NCBI RefSeq assembly: GCF_022346005.1
Contig: NZ_JAKRMY010000012.1
Span: 1 to 64,000, forward strand
Source of the DNA: Corynebacterium sp. ACRPS
GTDB taxonomy: Bacteria > Actinomycetota > Actinomycetes > Mycobacteriales > Mycobacteriaceae
Reading direction: 5' to 3'
Length of the DNA: 64,000 nucleotides
Shown here: positions 16,518-25,095 of the stretch, piece after piece
Numbering within the stretch: position 1 is the stretch's first letter
How the letters are laid out: each line of letters starts with the position of its first letter
Program-made: the position numbers and the translations under genes
Notes under the pieces: generated by a model
The model's database searches: none
What the model was told of the DNA's origin: nothing
Seen by the model: the letters and a program-made list of their open reading frames with translations, nothing else

Positions 16518-17771
16518 TTAGGCGAGCGAGGCAACGACGCGAACGAGGTGCTCGATATCGTGGTACGTATTAAACGGCCCCAGTGCCACGGTGACGGCAC
16601 CACCGATCTCTTCCACGCCCATTTCCGTCAGCAGCGGTGTTTGCGGGGCCAACGTGGTGACAAGCCCATTATCAAAGAGGCGCTTGTACACCGTCTCTGC
16701 GGGAACGCCGTTGACCGCAAAGGTCAAGCGGGGCAAGCGATCATCGGAGGCTCCGGCGGCGGCTTCCCCGGTCACGCCCAAAATATGTACGGCAGGCAGG
16801 GTGCTTAAGAAAGCATAAAGATCCGCGCGCAAGTCCTCGAGGTAAGCACTCAAGGCGGTCATGGACTTATGCAACCGCACCCGGCGCGATCCCTTATCCC
16901 CACCGGCTAGGGCCGCTAGGTGATCCACCAGCGGCCCCACGCCGCCGGCCAAACCAGAGGACACGGGGGTCTCTAGCTTGCGTCCGTCTTCCTTGGAATA
17001 GACGGGGTTGAGGGCATCCAGGCGGCGAAGCATGCGCGTATCGCGAAAGACCAAGGCAGCCATCTGCGGCCCGCCAAGCAGCCCGATATCGATGCCGATA
17101 ATATCCGTGCCAAGCTCATCGAAGCGGATGGGGCGGTAGGGGGCGATAGCGGAGACATCGAGAAGCGTCCAGGCGCGTGAACGCCCCCGCACCGTGTCAA
17201 TGATCTCCTCAGCTGGGGATACCGTGCCCAAAAGCTCATGCGCGGCGGAAAAGGAAACGAGCCTTGTAGAGCCATCGACAAGCTCTGCGAACTGGAATCC
17301 CGGCAATTCGCCGGTGCCAAGGTCCGGCTGCGCCCAGCGGATATCGGCGCGCACGTCAGAAAAAGCGGAATACAGCGTGGGAGGATCCAGCTTGGACAGC
17401 ACCACCGAGGAATTGCTGCCCAATAGTGGGCGTGCCGCACGCGACAGGGATTGGTACAGCACGGGCAGGGATGGGCCAAGGACCACACGGTCTGCCTTGG
17501 AAGCGGTGAGATCCGCAATGGCCATGCGCGCTGCTGCATAGTTGCCATCGCCTGCCAACCGGCCCGGCTCGGGCGCGGCCGAGTGGGCGCCGCCTGGTCC
17601 CTCTTGCGTCGCTACCGCCGTCGCCATCCGGAAAGACCGGGCAACGCCGGAGGTCACGCGCTCCGAAATTTGGGGCACCGCGTGCGCATTGAGGTATGTC
17701 CAGCCATCAGATAGTCCGGTGTACAAACCTCGCGCACTAAAGACGTCATAGTGTGCCGAAGCTGCTGGCAT
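16518..17771 (-). CDS. Class V aminotransferase-like protein without the PLP lysine (Rv3778c-like)
   Basis: The 417-aa protein has the overall sequence of cysteine desulfurase-like aminotransferases: LGSNSSVVLSKLD, then LLDVSAIAPYRPIRFDELG and C-terminal GPFNTYHDIEHL. Where the family has a GYKWFGPH-type motif with the PLP-binding lysine, this one reads IDIGLLGGPQMA, so the Schiff base cannot form there. The usual Asp-x-x-His near the cofactor is also altered. It may be a structural or binding protein. ATG 17771 follows an AAGGGG site; an upstream in-frame start at 17810 lacks one. It is placed as Rv3778c is in M. tuberculosis, convergent with the quinone oxidoreductase. Confidence 0.78.
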   Translation of the reverse strand: MPAASAHYDVFSARGLYTGLSDGWTYLNAHAVPQISERVTSGVARSFRMATAVATQEGPGGAHSAAPEPGRLAGDGNYAAARMAIADLTASKADRVVLGPSLPVLYQSLSRAARPLLGSNSSVVLSKLDPPTLYSAFSDVRADIRWAQPDLGTGELPGFQFAELVDGSTRLVSFSAAHELLGTVSPAEEIIDTVRGRSRAWTLLDVSAIAPYRPIRFDELGTDIIGIDIGLLGGPQMAALVFRDTRMLRRLDALNPVYSKEDGRKLETPVSSGLAGGVGPLVDHLAALAGGDKGSRRVRLHKSMTALSAYLEDLRADLYAFLSTLPAVHILGVTGEAAAGASDDRLPRLTFAVNGVPAETVYKRLFDNGLVTTLAPQTPLLTEMGVEEIGGAVTVALGPFNTYHDIEHLVRVVASLA

Positions 17772-17932
17772 TAGGTCCCCTTCTTCATCGCACTGAACAA
17801 CTGCCACCACGTGGCGGTCGATTCCCTACTGTATACGCGTTTGCTCTCAGTTTCCCAAATCTGAATTTTCCCTGGGCATCACTGTTTTCCCAGGCTAGCG
17901 GCGTGTAGTTCCCGTTTGCCCAGCACGCGCGC

Positions 17933-17945
17933 TAGGGTGTTGGGC
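17933..17945 (+). promoter_or_regulatory. Leaderless promoter (-10) of the wzm-like gene
   Basis: TAGGGT at 17933-17938 lies exactly 7 nt before GTG 17946, so the transcript should begin at the start codon. Confidence 0.5.
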
Positions 17946-18836
17946 GTGCAAGATAACAATCAACTGCGCGCTGATATCGCCCGCATGACCTCCCAGCCAG
18001 AAGGCGAGGCTATCCCAGCGTCCCAGTCCATGACCCTCAAAGCTGCTTTCGCAGACCTTATGCGGGGTGCACAGCAGCGTGAGCTGTGGTTCAAGCTGGG
18101 CCTGCAAGATATCAAGCAGCGCTACCGCCGCTCCGTCCTCGGCCCATTCTGGATCACCATCGCCACCGGTGTGATGGCGCTTGCCTTGGGCCTCTTGTAT
18201 TCCATGCTTTTTCAGATTCCCGTCGCGGAATTCCTTCCCCACGTCACCGTGGGCCTTATTATGTGGACCTTTATTTCGGGCTGCATTAAGGAAGGGTCCA
18301 CGGTCTTTATTGATAATGAGGGACTGATTAAGCAGCTTCCCGCCCCGCTTTCGGTGCACGTGTACCGGCTGGTGTGGCGCCAAACCCTGTTTTTGGGCCA
18401 TAACCTCATCATCTGGCTCTTGCTAATCATGATCTTCCCGCGCAACTTGGGCTGGGAATTCTTCCTCTTTATCCCCGGGCTACTGCTCCTGCTCATTAAC
18501 GGCGTGTGGGTCACCATGTTCTTTGGCATCATCGCCACGCGCTTTCGCGATGTCGCCCCACTGCTCGATGCCTTGACGCAGCTATTGTTCTACGTCACCC
18601 CGATTGTGTGGATGACCAATACCCTCAAGGACCAAGGCGGTGCGGTGGCGGACCGCGCCCGCATCGCGGAAATCAACCCGCTGTATCACTACTTGGAAAT
18701 CGTGCGCGCCCCAATGATTGGTGAGCCCGTTGCCGCCTACCACTGGTGGATCGTCATCGGCTGCACCGCAATCGGCTTGTTCATCGCTGGGCTAGTCATG
18801 CGCAAGTGGCGCTTCCGCGTGAGCTACTGGGTATAG
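17946..18836 (+). CDS. wzm: ABC-2 type permease for lipid-linked galactan export (Wzm)
   Basis: The 296-aa protein has a cytosolic N-terminus and six membrane helices. LWFKLGLQDIKQRYRRSVLG is typical of O-antigen/teichoic-type ABC-2 permeases. With the ATPase encoded at 18892 it matches the Rv3783/Rv3781 pair in mycobacteria, which is thought to flip the decaprenyl-linked galactan across the membrane. GTG 17946 is chosen from the leaderless -10 box; ATG 17985 is the next alternative. Calling it wzm rests on synteny and motifs. Confidence 0.88.
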   Translation: MQDNNQLRADIARMTSQPEGEAIPASQSMTLKAAFADLMRGAQQRELWFKLGLQDIKQRYRRSVLGPFWITIATGVMALALGLLYSMLFQIPVAEFLPHVTVGLIMWTFISGCIKEGSTVFIDNEGLIKQLPAPLSVHVYRLVWRQTLFLGHNLIIWLLLIMIFPRNLGWEFFLFIPGLLLLLINGVWVTMFFGIIATRFRDVAPLLDALTQLLFYVTPIVWMTNTLKDQGGAVADRARIAEINPLYHYLEIVRAPMIGEPVAAYHWWIVIGCTAIGLFIAGLVMRKWRFRVSYWV

Positions 18837-18891
18837 CTTCCCTTCCTTTACTCCCACCCCACCATGAGGCTCGTTGAAAGGATAAAAACTG

Positions 18892-19692
18892 ATGGTCTCA
18901 ATTGATACGTATAACGCGTGCGTGGACTTTCCCATCTTTGATGCCAAATCCCGCTCACTAAAAAAGGCCATGCTTTCTACCGCGGGTGGTGCCATTGGGA
19001 AAAATGACCACAACACCGTGGTGGTTGAGGCGCTGCGGGATATTAACCTGCACCTGCGGGAAGGCGATCGCGTCGGGCTCGTTGGCCACAATGGCGCCGG
19101 CAAGTCCACGCTGTTGCGCCTGCTCTCCGGTATCTACGAGCCCACGCGCGGTACCGCCGATGTCCGCGGGCGCGTCGCCCCCGTCTTTGACTTGGGCGTG
19201 GGCATGGACCCGGAGGTATCCGGCTACGACAACATCATCATCCGCGGGCTGTTTTTGGGCCAGTCCATCAAGCAGATGAAGAAAAAGATGGATGAAATCG
19301 CGGAGTTCTCCGAGCTGGGCGATTACTTGTCCATGCCCCTGCGCACCTACTCCACCGGTATGCGCGTGCGCCTAGCACTTGGCGTGGTGACCTCCATTGA
19401 GCCGGAAATCCTGCTGCTGGATGAGGGCATCGGCGCCGTCGACGCAGCCTTTATGGCCAAGGCCCGCGTGCGCCTGCAAGAGCTGGTCAAGCGCTCCGGC
19501 ATCTTGGTCTTTGCCTCCCACTCCAATGACTTTTTGGCGCAGCTGTGCAATACCGCGCTGTGGATCGATCACGGCGAAATCCGCTCAGTGGGCGAGGTAT
19601 CGGACGTCGTGGGCCAGTACGAGGGCCCAGAAGTAGGCGAATACGTGCGCGATCTGCGCCAGCGCTTTGAGGGCGAAGACGCTGCCGAGTAG
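18892..19692 (+). CDS. wzt: ABC transporter ATPase for galactan export (Wzt)
   Basis: The 266-aa ATPase has Walker A GHNGAGKST (residues ~65-73), a signature loop YSTGMRVRL, Walker B ILLLDEGIGAVD and the switch His in FASHS. Unlike E. coli Wzt of the O9a type, it has no C-terminal carbohydrate-binding domain, so it should not read chain ends. GAAAGG precedes the ATG. It is 55 bp downstream of the permease gene and is expected to be in its operon. Confidence 0.9.
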   Translation: MVSIDTYNACVDFPIFDAKSRSLKKAMLSTAGGAIGKNDHNTVVVEALRDINLHLREGDRVGLVGHNGAGKSTLLRLLSGIYEPTRGTADVRGRVAPVFDLGVGMDPEVSGYDNIIIRGLFLGQSIKQMKKKMDEIAEFSELGDYLSMPLRTYSTGMRVRLALGVVTSIEPEILLLDEGIGAVDAAFMAKARVRLQELVKRSGILVFASHSNDFLAQLCNTALWIDHGEIRSVGEVSDVVGQYEGPEVGEYVRDLRQRFEGEDAAE

Positions 19693-19695
19693 GAG

Positions 19696-20361
19696 CTAGC
19701 GCAGCATCCCCAGCAGCTGCTGGCTCAGCCCAGAGACCTCCACGTGCAGGTCATCCGGGCGCTTGTAATTGGGGGCTGCCACGCGCGCAGTCACGTGCCG
19801 CTGCGAACTATTCTGCGGCCCCGCCTTCTCTTCTCCTTCAGAAACCACCTGGTAGCCCAGCTTCTGGCTCACCCGCGCCGAGGCCTCATTGTGCGCCACC
19901 CAACTCGTGCTCATCGCCTGCGCGCCCAGGTAATCGAGGCCAAAGGACACCACCGCGTGCCGGATGAGCGTGCCCACTCCCTGGCCCTGGAACCGGTGAA
20001 AGACCCAGGAACCGGTCGCGATTTCTCGCGTCGTAGCGAAGTCCTCCGCCCGCGCATCGATGGTGCCCAGGATTTCCCCCGAGTGCGCATCGCGCACGAT
20101 GAAGTCCAAGGACCACTTTTCTGGGCGCAGCTGCGCCCGATTGGTCCACCGGAACTGGGCCGCCGCTGCAGGCGTATTCATCCTGGGATTGAATAACCAC
20201 GGAAAGGCGTAATCCGGAATGTCTGCGCCGTAGATATCCTCTGGCGCCACACCGGCGATTGCCGCAATATCCTCATCGCGCATCACGCGCAGTTCCACGC
20301 CAGGGTGGGTAGTATCGCTCGCGCGAATCGTCAGCCCAAACGGTGGCCACATGCTGTCCAT
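19696..20361 (-). CDS. GNAT-family N-acetyltransferase
   Basis: The 221-aa protein carries the acetyl-CoA loop FHRFQGQGVGTLIRHAVVSF (residues ~120-139) and the later ASARVSQKLGYQ block, as in RimJ/RimL-type GNATs. The acceptor is unknown. TAAGCT lies 8 nt before ATG 20361. It converges with wzt, leaving 3 bp between stops, and is divergent from the galactofuranosyltransferase. Confidence 0.85.
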   Translation of the reverse strand: MDSMWPPFGLTIRASDTTHPGVELRVMRDEDIAAIAGVAPEDIYGADIPDYAFPWLFNPRMNTPAAAAQFRWTNRAQLRPEKWSLDFIVRDAHSGEILGTIDARAEDFATTREIATGSWVFHRFQGQGVGTLIRHAVVSFGLDYLGAQAMSTSWVAHNEASARVSQKLGYQVVSEGEEKAGPQNSSQRHVTARVAAPNYKRPDDLHVEVSGLSQQLLGMLR

Positions 20362-20432
20362 AGGAAGTCAGCTTAGCCCACGCGGAGTGTTTATCCGCAG
20401 CAGATCCATCCCCCGGTGGCAAGATGGAACGC

Positions 20433-21350
20433 ATGACTGCCACCCTTGATTCCACCGGTACCACCGCTGCCGTCATTGTCACCCACCAGCGTGCGGAATT
20501 GCTGCGCGCCTCGCTCGAAAAGGTAGTCAACCAAACCCACCCCGTGCAGTGGGTCATCGTGGTGGATAATGGCGCTGAGGATGCGGTCCGTGACGTGGTG
20601 GAATCCCTGGCAGGCGACCGCGCGGTCTACGTGCCGTCCAAGACCAACCTAGGTGGTGCGGGCGGTTTCGCTCTAGGTTTTCTCACCGCGCTATCACTGG
20701 GTGTCGATGCCGTATGGTGCGCCGATGATGATGGCTGCCCTGCCGATTACGGCGTATTAGAAGAGCTCTACCGCGTGGCAGGAAATAATAACCTGCACGA
20801 AGTCTCACCTGCCGTGTGCAATATCAACGATCCCGGTCGCCTTGCCTTCCCGCTGCGCCAAGGGCTCGTGTGGCGCCGCCGCATGGAGGAGCTGGAAGGA
20901 GACTTCCTGCCCGGGATCGCTTCCCTGTTTAATGGCGCCCTAATTTCCGCCGCGGCAATGCAGACCATCGGCGTGCCGGATTATCGCCTCTTCATCCGCG
21001 GCGATGAGGTGGATTACCACCGCCGCTTGGTCAACTCCGGGCTGTCCTTCGGCACCGCCTTGACCACCAGCTACCTCCACCCAGATGGCTCGGATGAGTT
21101 CAAGCCCATCTTGGGCGGCAAGATGCATACCCAGTACCCAGAAGGCGAGTTCAAGCGCTTTTTCACCTACCGCAACCGCGGCTACCTGCTGTGGCAGCGC
21201 GGCATGCGGAAGCTCTTGCCCCAGGAATTTGCCCGCTTTGGCTGGTTCTTCCTGGTCCAACGCCACGATCCGGCCGGCTTCTTGGAGTGGTTGAAGCTGC
21301 ACAACCGCGGGCGCCGCGAGGATTTCCGCCGCCCCGGAAATCGCTCCTAA
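20433..21350 (+). CDS. glfT1: Galactofuranosyltransferase GlfT1
   Basis: The 305-aa GT2-family enzyme starts with TAAVIVTHQRAELLRASLE and has the metal-binding WCADDDGCP (residues ~95-103) and FIRGDEVDYHRRL blocks typical of GlfT1. GlfT1 adds the first two galactofuranose units from UDP-Galf to the rhamnosyl-GlcNAc-PP-decaprenyl linker. ATG 20433 is preferred because a CAAGAT box lies 7 nt upstream; ATG 20424 is the alternative. The usual GlfT2 is not in this window. Its position beside the ABC pair supports the assignment. Confidence 0.88.
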   Translation: MTATLDSTGTTAAVIVTHQRAELLRASLEKVVNQTHPVQWVIVVDNGAEDAVRDVVESLAGDRAVYVPSKTNLGGAGGFALGFLTALSLGVDAVWCADDDGCPADYGVLEELYRVAGNNNLHEVSPAVCNINDPGRLAFPLRQGLVWRRRMEELEGDFLPGIASLFNGALISAAAMQTIGVPDYRLFIRGDEVDYHRRLVNSGLSFGTALTTSYLHPDGSDEFKPILGGKMHTQYPEGEFKRFFTYRNRGYLLWQRGMRKLLPQEFARFGWFFLVQRHDPAGFLEWLKLHNRGRREDFRRPGNRS

Positions 21351-21362
21351 GGCGCCGCGTGC

Positions 21363-21803
21363 CTACTTTTCTTTAAAGATAAAGACCCGCTGGATGGCAA
21401 AGTTGGTCACCGTCGCCACGCCTTGGGCAATGACGAAGGCGATGGTGTCTTTCACCGCGCCCTCAAAGCCTAAGGAAATGAGCGGCTCATTGAGCACCCA
21501 GTACAAGAAATTCTGCACGGCAAAGGTGGATACGTATAACACGCCCACCGTCGCGGCCGTGCGGCCGGACACCTTCGTGCCAAAGGTCCAGCGCGCATTG
21601 GCCAGATAGGCAGCGATGGTGCCAAAGACCCAACCAATCGCCTTCGCCCCAGAGCGGTGCAGACCTAAGTGGGTCAATAACAGCGTCAACCCATAGTCAA
21701 TGACGGCGGCAAAAACACCCACCGCAATAAATCGCACCAGCTGCTGCTTCAAAGAGCTGGAGGGGCGCTTTACTTCTGCAGCATCTTCAAGTGGATTAGT
21801 CAC
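21363..21803 (-). CDS. GtrA-family membrane protein (Rv3789-like)
   Basis: The 146-aa protein has four membrane helices. The GtrA signature is VRFIAVGVFAAVIDYGLTLLL at the start and TVTNFAIQRVFIFKEK at the end. In mycobacteria Rv3789 sits just before dprE1 and has been linked to decaprenyl-phosphoarabinose flipping or to anchoring a wall glycosyltransferase. Here it is on the strand opposite to dprE1 and separated from it by three small genes. The GTG start lies 8 nt after a TAAGCT box. Confidence 0.85.
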   Translation of the reverse strand: MTNPLEDAAEVKRPSSSLKQQLVRFIAVGVFAAVIDYGLTLLLTHLGLHRSGAKAIGWVFGTIAAYLANARWTFGTKVSGRTAATVGVLYVSTFAVQNFLYWVLNEPLISLGFEGAVKDTIAFVIAQGVATVTNFAIQRVFIFKEK

Positions 21804-21814
21804 AGGCAGTTAGC

Positions 21815-22711
21815 TTACCCGCGCAGCAGCGCTCGGTACATGTCTAGGCGGTACACCGGCGCGGCGGCGTCCTTGCCGTAGGCACCAATCTGGGATAGCT
21901 GGTGCAAGGAGGCATCGCACAGCGCGCGAATCTCCGCACCTTTCAAGGTGTTGCCATCATCGTTGACCCAGCCCAAGGCATCCATGGTGGTTTCCACCAC
22001 GGAATCGGTCAGCTCGTCACCACCCATGCAGGACAGCGCCAAGGCCATGGACCAAAAGGCATCTTTTCCCTCATTGGTGACTTCACACGGCAGGCTAGCC
22101 AGCGCCTCAGCCGTGGCCGCCGGCAGATCGCTTCCGCGGTTTAAATCCATGGCCTGTAAGAGCGGAACAAAGTCATAGAGCTTGGTGCGCTCGATGAGCG
22201 CCCTTACCTGGGGTTTAACCTGTGCCAGAACTTCATCGGTGATTTTTTCACCGGTCAATTCCCGGTTCACCGCAGTAAGTTCAAAGGGCGCGAAGAGGTT
22301 GCCCGAGCCGCCCACGCACAGCGCGCTGGGGGTGCCATTATCGCGGGGATAGATTTCTGCGACCACCAGCTCAAAGTCCCAGAGGCCCCACACAAAATCG
22401 ATCTGGTCGCCCTCGCGCCAAAGGAATTCGGAGGCTTGACGCTCTGGGTCAAGGCGCGGGCCGCGGGCATCGCTGTGCTCGTAAAAGTGCCACGGGGAGT
22501 TTTCATCCGGCAGACCAAAGCAGATGTGTAGTACTTTCTGCAGCTCATGCAAGGTAAGCGCATCGCTAAAACCGATTTGGCGGTGGACTTCCCCATCCGC
22601 ACGGATATTGGAGGCTTGGCAGATGACGGTGAGCGGTTCCCGCTTTAGCGACAGCAGCGGGTCGGCACGGCGAGCCCGTGCCTGTGAAATATCGGTGACC
22701 CCTGCATTCAT
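21815..22711 (-). CDS. Hypothetical protein with a possible pRiA4b ORF3-like domain
   Basis: The 298-aa protein has no signal peptide or membrane helix. Residues ~50-120 (LHELQKVLHICFGLPDENSP and the later LWDFELVVAEIYPR) resemble the pRiA4b ORF3-like fold found as a passenger in some mobile elements and as a chromosomal gene in actinobacteria. The C-terminal half is helical and unfamiliar. TATGGT at 22719-22724 is exactly 7 nt before ATG 22711, so that start is well supported. It lies inside the arabinan gene order, but nothing in it suggests a wall enzyme. Confidence 0.6.
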   Translation of the reverse strand: MNAGVTDISQARARRADPLLSLKREPLTVICQASNIRADGEVHRQIGFSDALTLHELQKVLHICFGLPDENSPWHFYEHSDARGPRLDPERQASEFLWREGDQIDFVWGLWDFELVVAEIYPRDNGTPSALCVGGSGNLFAPFELTAVNRELTGEKITDEVLAQVKPQVRALIERTKLYDFVPLLQAMDLNRGSDLPAATAEALASLPCEVTNEGKDAFWSMALALSCMGGDELTDSVVETTMDALGWVNDDGNTLKGAEIRALCDASLHQLSQIGAYGKDAAAPVYRLDMYRALLRG

Positions 22712-22732
22712 GGGCCCCACCATACGCAAATT

Positions 22733-23197
22733 TTAAGAAGCCAGTTTTTCTATATCGCGCGCTTCGAGCTCGCTGATGATAAACGTAGTTGCCGCTCCGA
22801 TGGCTCCCAACAGCGTCCACGGGCGCTTAACGCCACGCTTGCGCAGGAAAGACACCACCTTGCGAGACACGGATACATCGGCCCATAGAGCAAGGCCCAC
22901 CAAAATGAGCACCGCCGCCAAAATGGCCCAGAGTTTCAGGCCCTTATCCGCAAATTCCTGCGGTGAGCGCGGTTCATCGCCGTCCTCTTCGGCCTGGGCA
23001 TTGGTATAGGCCACCAATGCGCCAAAACCAATCGTGGACAAAACGTAGGCGGTAATAAGGCCCTTTGTGGATTTAATCCAGTCCGGGTAGGAGGTGACGA
23101 TGCCCTGTGCGGCCGCTTGGGTGATGCGGCCGGCCAAGGTGTCATCGAGGGCGTAATTATCGCGGGATTCTTCTGCTGCTTCGCGGTTGTTTGTCAT
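22733..23197 (-). CDS. Membrane protein of unknown function
   Basis: The 154-aa protein has an acidic cytosolic N-terminus, then membrane segments at about residues 50-68, 88-108 and 128-142, with an acidic loop (EEDGDEPRSPQEFADKG) between the first two. The start has TAGAGT (23205-23210) exactly 7 nt upstream. It is divergent from the 91-aa gene at 23232 with 34 bp between them. I do not recognise the family. Confidence 0.65.
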   Translation of the reverse strand: MTNNREAAEESRDNYALDDTLAGRITQAAAQGIVTSYPDWIKSTKGLITAYVLSTIGFGALVAYTNAQAEEDGDEPRSPQEFADKGLKLWAILAAVLILVGLALWADVSVSRKVVSFLRKRGVKRPWTLLGAIGAATTFIISELEARDIEKLAS

Positions 23198-23231
23198 AGC
23201 GACCACTCTAAGCGGCGGTAAGCTATTGCGC
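23198..23231. promoter_or_regulatory. 34-bp divergent leaderless promoters
   Basis: Two outward -10 boxes fit in 34 bp: TAGAGT (23205-23210, minus) and TAAGCT (23219-23224, plus), each 7 nt from its start codon. They are 8 bp apart, so the two polymerases would compete. Confidence 0.5.
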
Positions 23232-23507
23232 ATGTACTCGGAAAAGACAGAGCATATGACACCCGCCCAGCAAGCCGCTCAGGATGAGCGGGCCGAGGAC
23301 GATAAGCGCAACGGGCATTTTGAAGCAACAGAGCACACCAATCTGCCGCTTAGCCCCTTTATGACGCGCCTGATGGCAGAGGAAATGCCGATTTTGGATT
23401 CCACTTCGCGCCGCCGCGTGTACGAGATTTTGGGCAGCTATGAAGGGCCCACCATTGAGTCCCAAGCGGACTTGCCGGAAGAAATCCGCGAGATCATGGA
23501 TCTCTAA
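23232..23507 (+). CDS. Small acidic cytosolic protein of unknown function
   Basis: The 91-aa product is rich in Glu and Gln (MTPAQQAAQDERAEDDKRNG), with a conserved-looking C-terminal half (LPLSPFMTRLMAEEMPILDS and SRRRVYEILGSYEGP). It has no membrane or secretion signal. TAAGCT lies 7 nt before ATG 23232. A terminator follows at 23520-23548, so it is transcribed separately from dprE1. Unrecognised. Confidence 0.65.
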   Translation: MYSEKTEHMTPAQQAAQDERAEDDKRNGHFEATEHTNLPLSPFMTRLMAEEMPILDSTSRRRVYEILGSYEGPTIESQADLPEEIREIMDL

Positions 23508-23519
23508 AGCGCCGCATTC

Positions 23520-23548
23520 GGGGCAGTCTGTGTGCCCCAAGCTGTTTT
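23520..23548 (+). terminator. Terminator between the 91-aa gene and dprE1
   Basis: GGGGCA (23520-23525) pairs with TGCCCC (23533-23538) and is followed by AAGCTGTTTT. Confidence 0.65.
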
Positions 23549-23634
23549 AAATATCACGAACGTCACTCCAGCCACCGCACTATGAGCTAGGTAGGCTGGT
23601 ACATCGATACAATCCGTCGAGCAAAGAGTAAGAG

Positions 23635-25050
23635 ATGGAACTACATACCACCGAAAAGTCCCTGCACGGCTGGGGCCGCACCGCCCCCACGACCGCCCAT
23701 GTGCTGTCCACGGAAGACGTGGACGTCATCAAGAATGCAGTGGCACAGGTCGCGGACGATAACTCGGACAAGCCCGCCCACCTGCGCCGCGGCGTCATCG
23801 CGCGCGGCATGGGACGCTCCTATGGTGACCCCGCCCAAAATGGCGGCGGCCTGGTCATCGACATGCAAAAGCTGAACAAGATCCACTCCATTGACCCGGA
23901 GTCCGCGCTTGTTGATGTCGATGGTGGCGTCACCCTTGACCAGCTCATGAAGGCCGCGCTGCCCTATGGCCTGTGGGTTCCGGTCCTGCCGGGCACCCGC
24001 CAGGTCACCATCGGCGGCGCCATCGGCCCCGATATCCACGGCAAGAACCACCACTCCGCCGGTTCCTTTGGCAACCACGTGGTCTCCATCGAGCTGCTGG
24101 TTGCTGATGGCCGCGTTCTCCACCTCACCCCAGAGGGCAGCGAGGATGACCCGAGCGGTGACCTCTTCTGGGCCACCATCGGCGGCATGGGCCTTACCGG
24201 CATCATCCTGCGCGCTACCATCCGCATGACCAAGACGGAGACCGCCTACTTCATCGCGGATACGGATCGCACCGATAACCTGGAAGAAACCATTGCCTTC
24301 CACTCGGATGGTTCGGAGCACAACTACACGTATTCCTCCGCCTGGTTCGATGTCATCTCCCCAGAGCCGAAGCTGGGCCGCTCCACCATTTCCCGCGGCT
24401 CCCTGGCCACCTTGGCGCAGCTCGAGGAATTGGCCCCCAAGCTGGCGAAGGATCCGCTCAAGTTCAACGCTCCGCAGCTGATGACCGTGCCGGATATCTT
24501 CCCGTCTTGGACGCTGAATAAGCTCAGCCTGTCCGCTGTGGGCTTGGCCTACTACACCATGGGCGCGCCGGCGAAGAACCAGGTAAAGAACTTGACGCAG
24601 TTCTACCAGCCGCTCGATCTCATTGGCGAGTGGAACCGCGGCTACGGTTCCAAGGGCTTTTTGCAGTACCAGTTCGTCGTTCCCACGGAGGCCGTGGAGC
24701 CATTCAAGGAGATCATCCGCGATATCCAGCGCTCCGGCCACTACTCCGCGCTGAACGTATTCAAGCTCTTCGGCGAAGGAAACCGCGCGCCGCTGTCGTA
24801 CCCGATGCCTGGCTGGAACGTCTGCGTGGACTTCCCCATCCGCCCGGGCTTGGGCGAGCTTCTCGATGACCTGGATCGCCGCGTCATGGAGTTTGGCGGC
24901 CGCCTGTACTTGGCAAAGGAATCGCGCACCTCTGCCGAGAACTTCCACCAGATGTACCCGGGCCTAGAAGGCTGGCTCAAGACCCGCAATGACATCGACC
25001 CCACCGGGGTCTTTGCCTCCGATATGTCCCGCCGCCTCGAGCTGCACTAA
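23635..25050 (+). CDS. dprE1: Decaprenylphosphoryl-beta-D-ribose 2'-oxidase DprE1
   Basis: The 471-aa FAD enzyme oxidises decaprenylphosphoryl-ribose at C2', the first step of the epimerisation that yields decaprenylphosphoryl-arabinose. The FAD-binding region carries RGMGRSYGD and [30 protein letters not shown] places a cysteine at residue 397, equal to Cys387 of the M. tuberculosis enzyme, the residue attacked by benzothiazinones. The C-terminus [11 protein letters not shown] is family-typical. TACAAT at 23608-23613 is the likely -10. dprE2 follows after 45 bp. Confidence 0.96.
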   Translation: MELHTTEKSLHGWGRTAPTTAHVLSTEDVDVIKNAVAQVADDNSDKPAHLRRGVIARGMGRSYGDPAQNGGGLVIDMQKLNKIHSIDPESALVDVDGGVTLDQLMKAALPYGLWVPVLPGTRQVTIGGAIGPDIHGKNHHSAGSFGNHVVSIELLVADGRVLHLTPEGSEDDPSGDLFWATIGGMGLTGIILRATIRMTKTETAYFIADTDRTDNLEETIAFHSDGSEHNYTYSSAWFDVISPEPKLGRSTISRGSLATLAQLEELAPKLAKDPLKFNAPQLMTVPDIFPSWTLNKLSLSAVGLAYYTMGAPAKNQVKNLTQFYQPLDLIGEWNRGYGSKGFLQYQFVVPTEAVEPFKEIIRDIQRSGHYSALNVFKLFGEGNRAPLSYPMPGWNVCVDFPIRPGLGELLDDLDRRVMEFGGRLYLAKESRTSAENFHQMYPGLEGWLKTRNDIDPTGVFASDMSRRLELH

Positions 25051-25095
25051 TCACTGGACTCATCACCACCCCTCATGAAGGAGATTTTTTAAACC

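Noticed and set aside
23641..24948. 435-codon open frame on the minus strand over dprE1
   Set aside because: Antisense shadow of a well-conserved gene; no recognisable domain or ribosome site.
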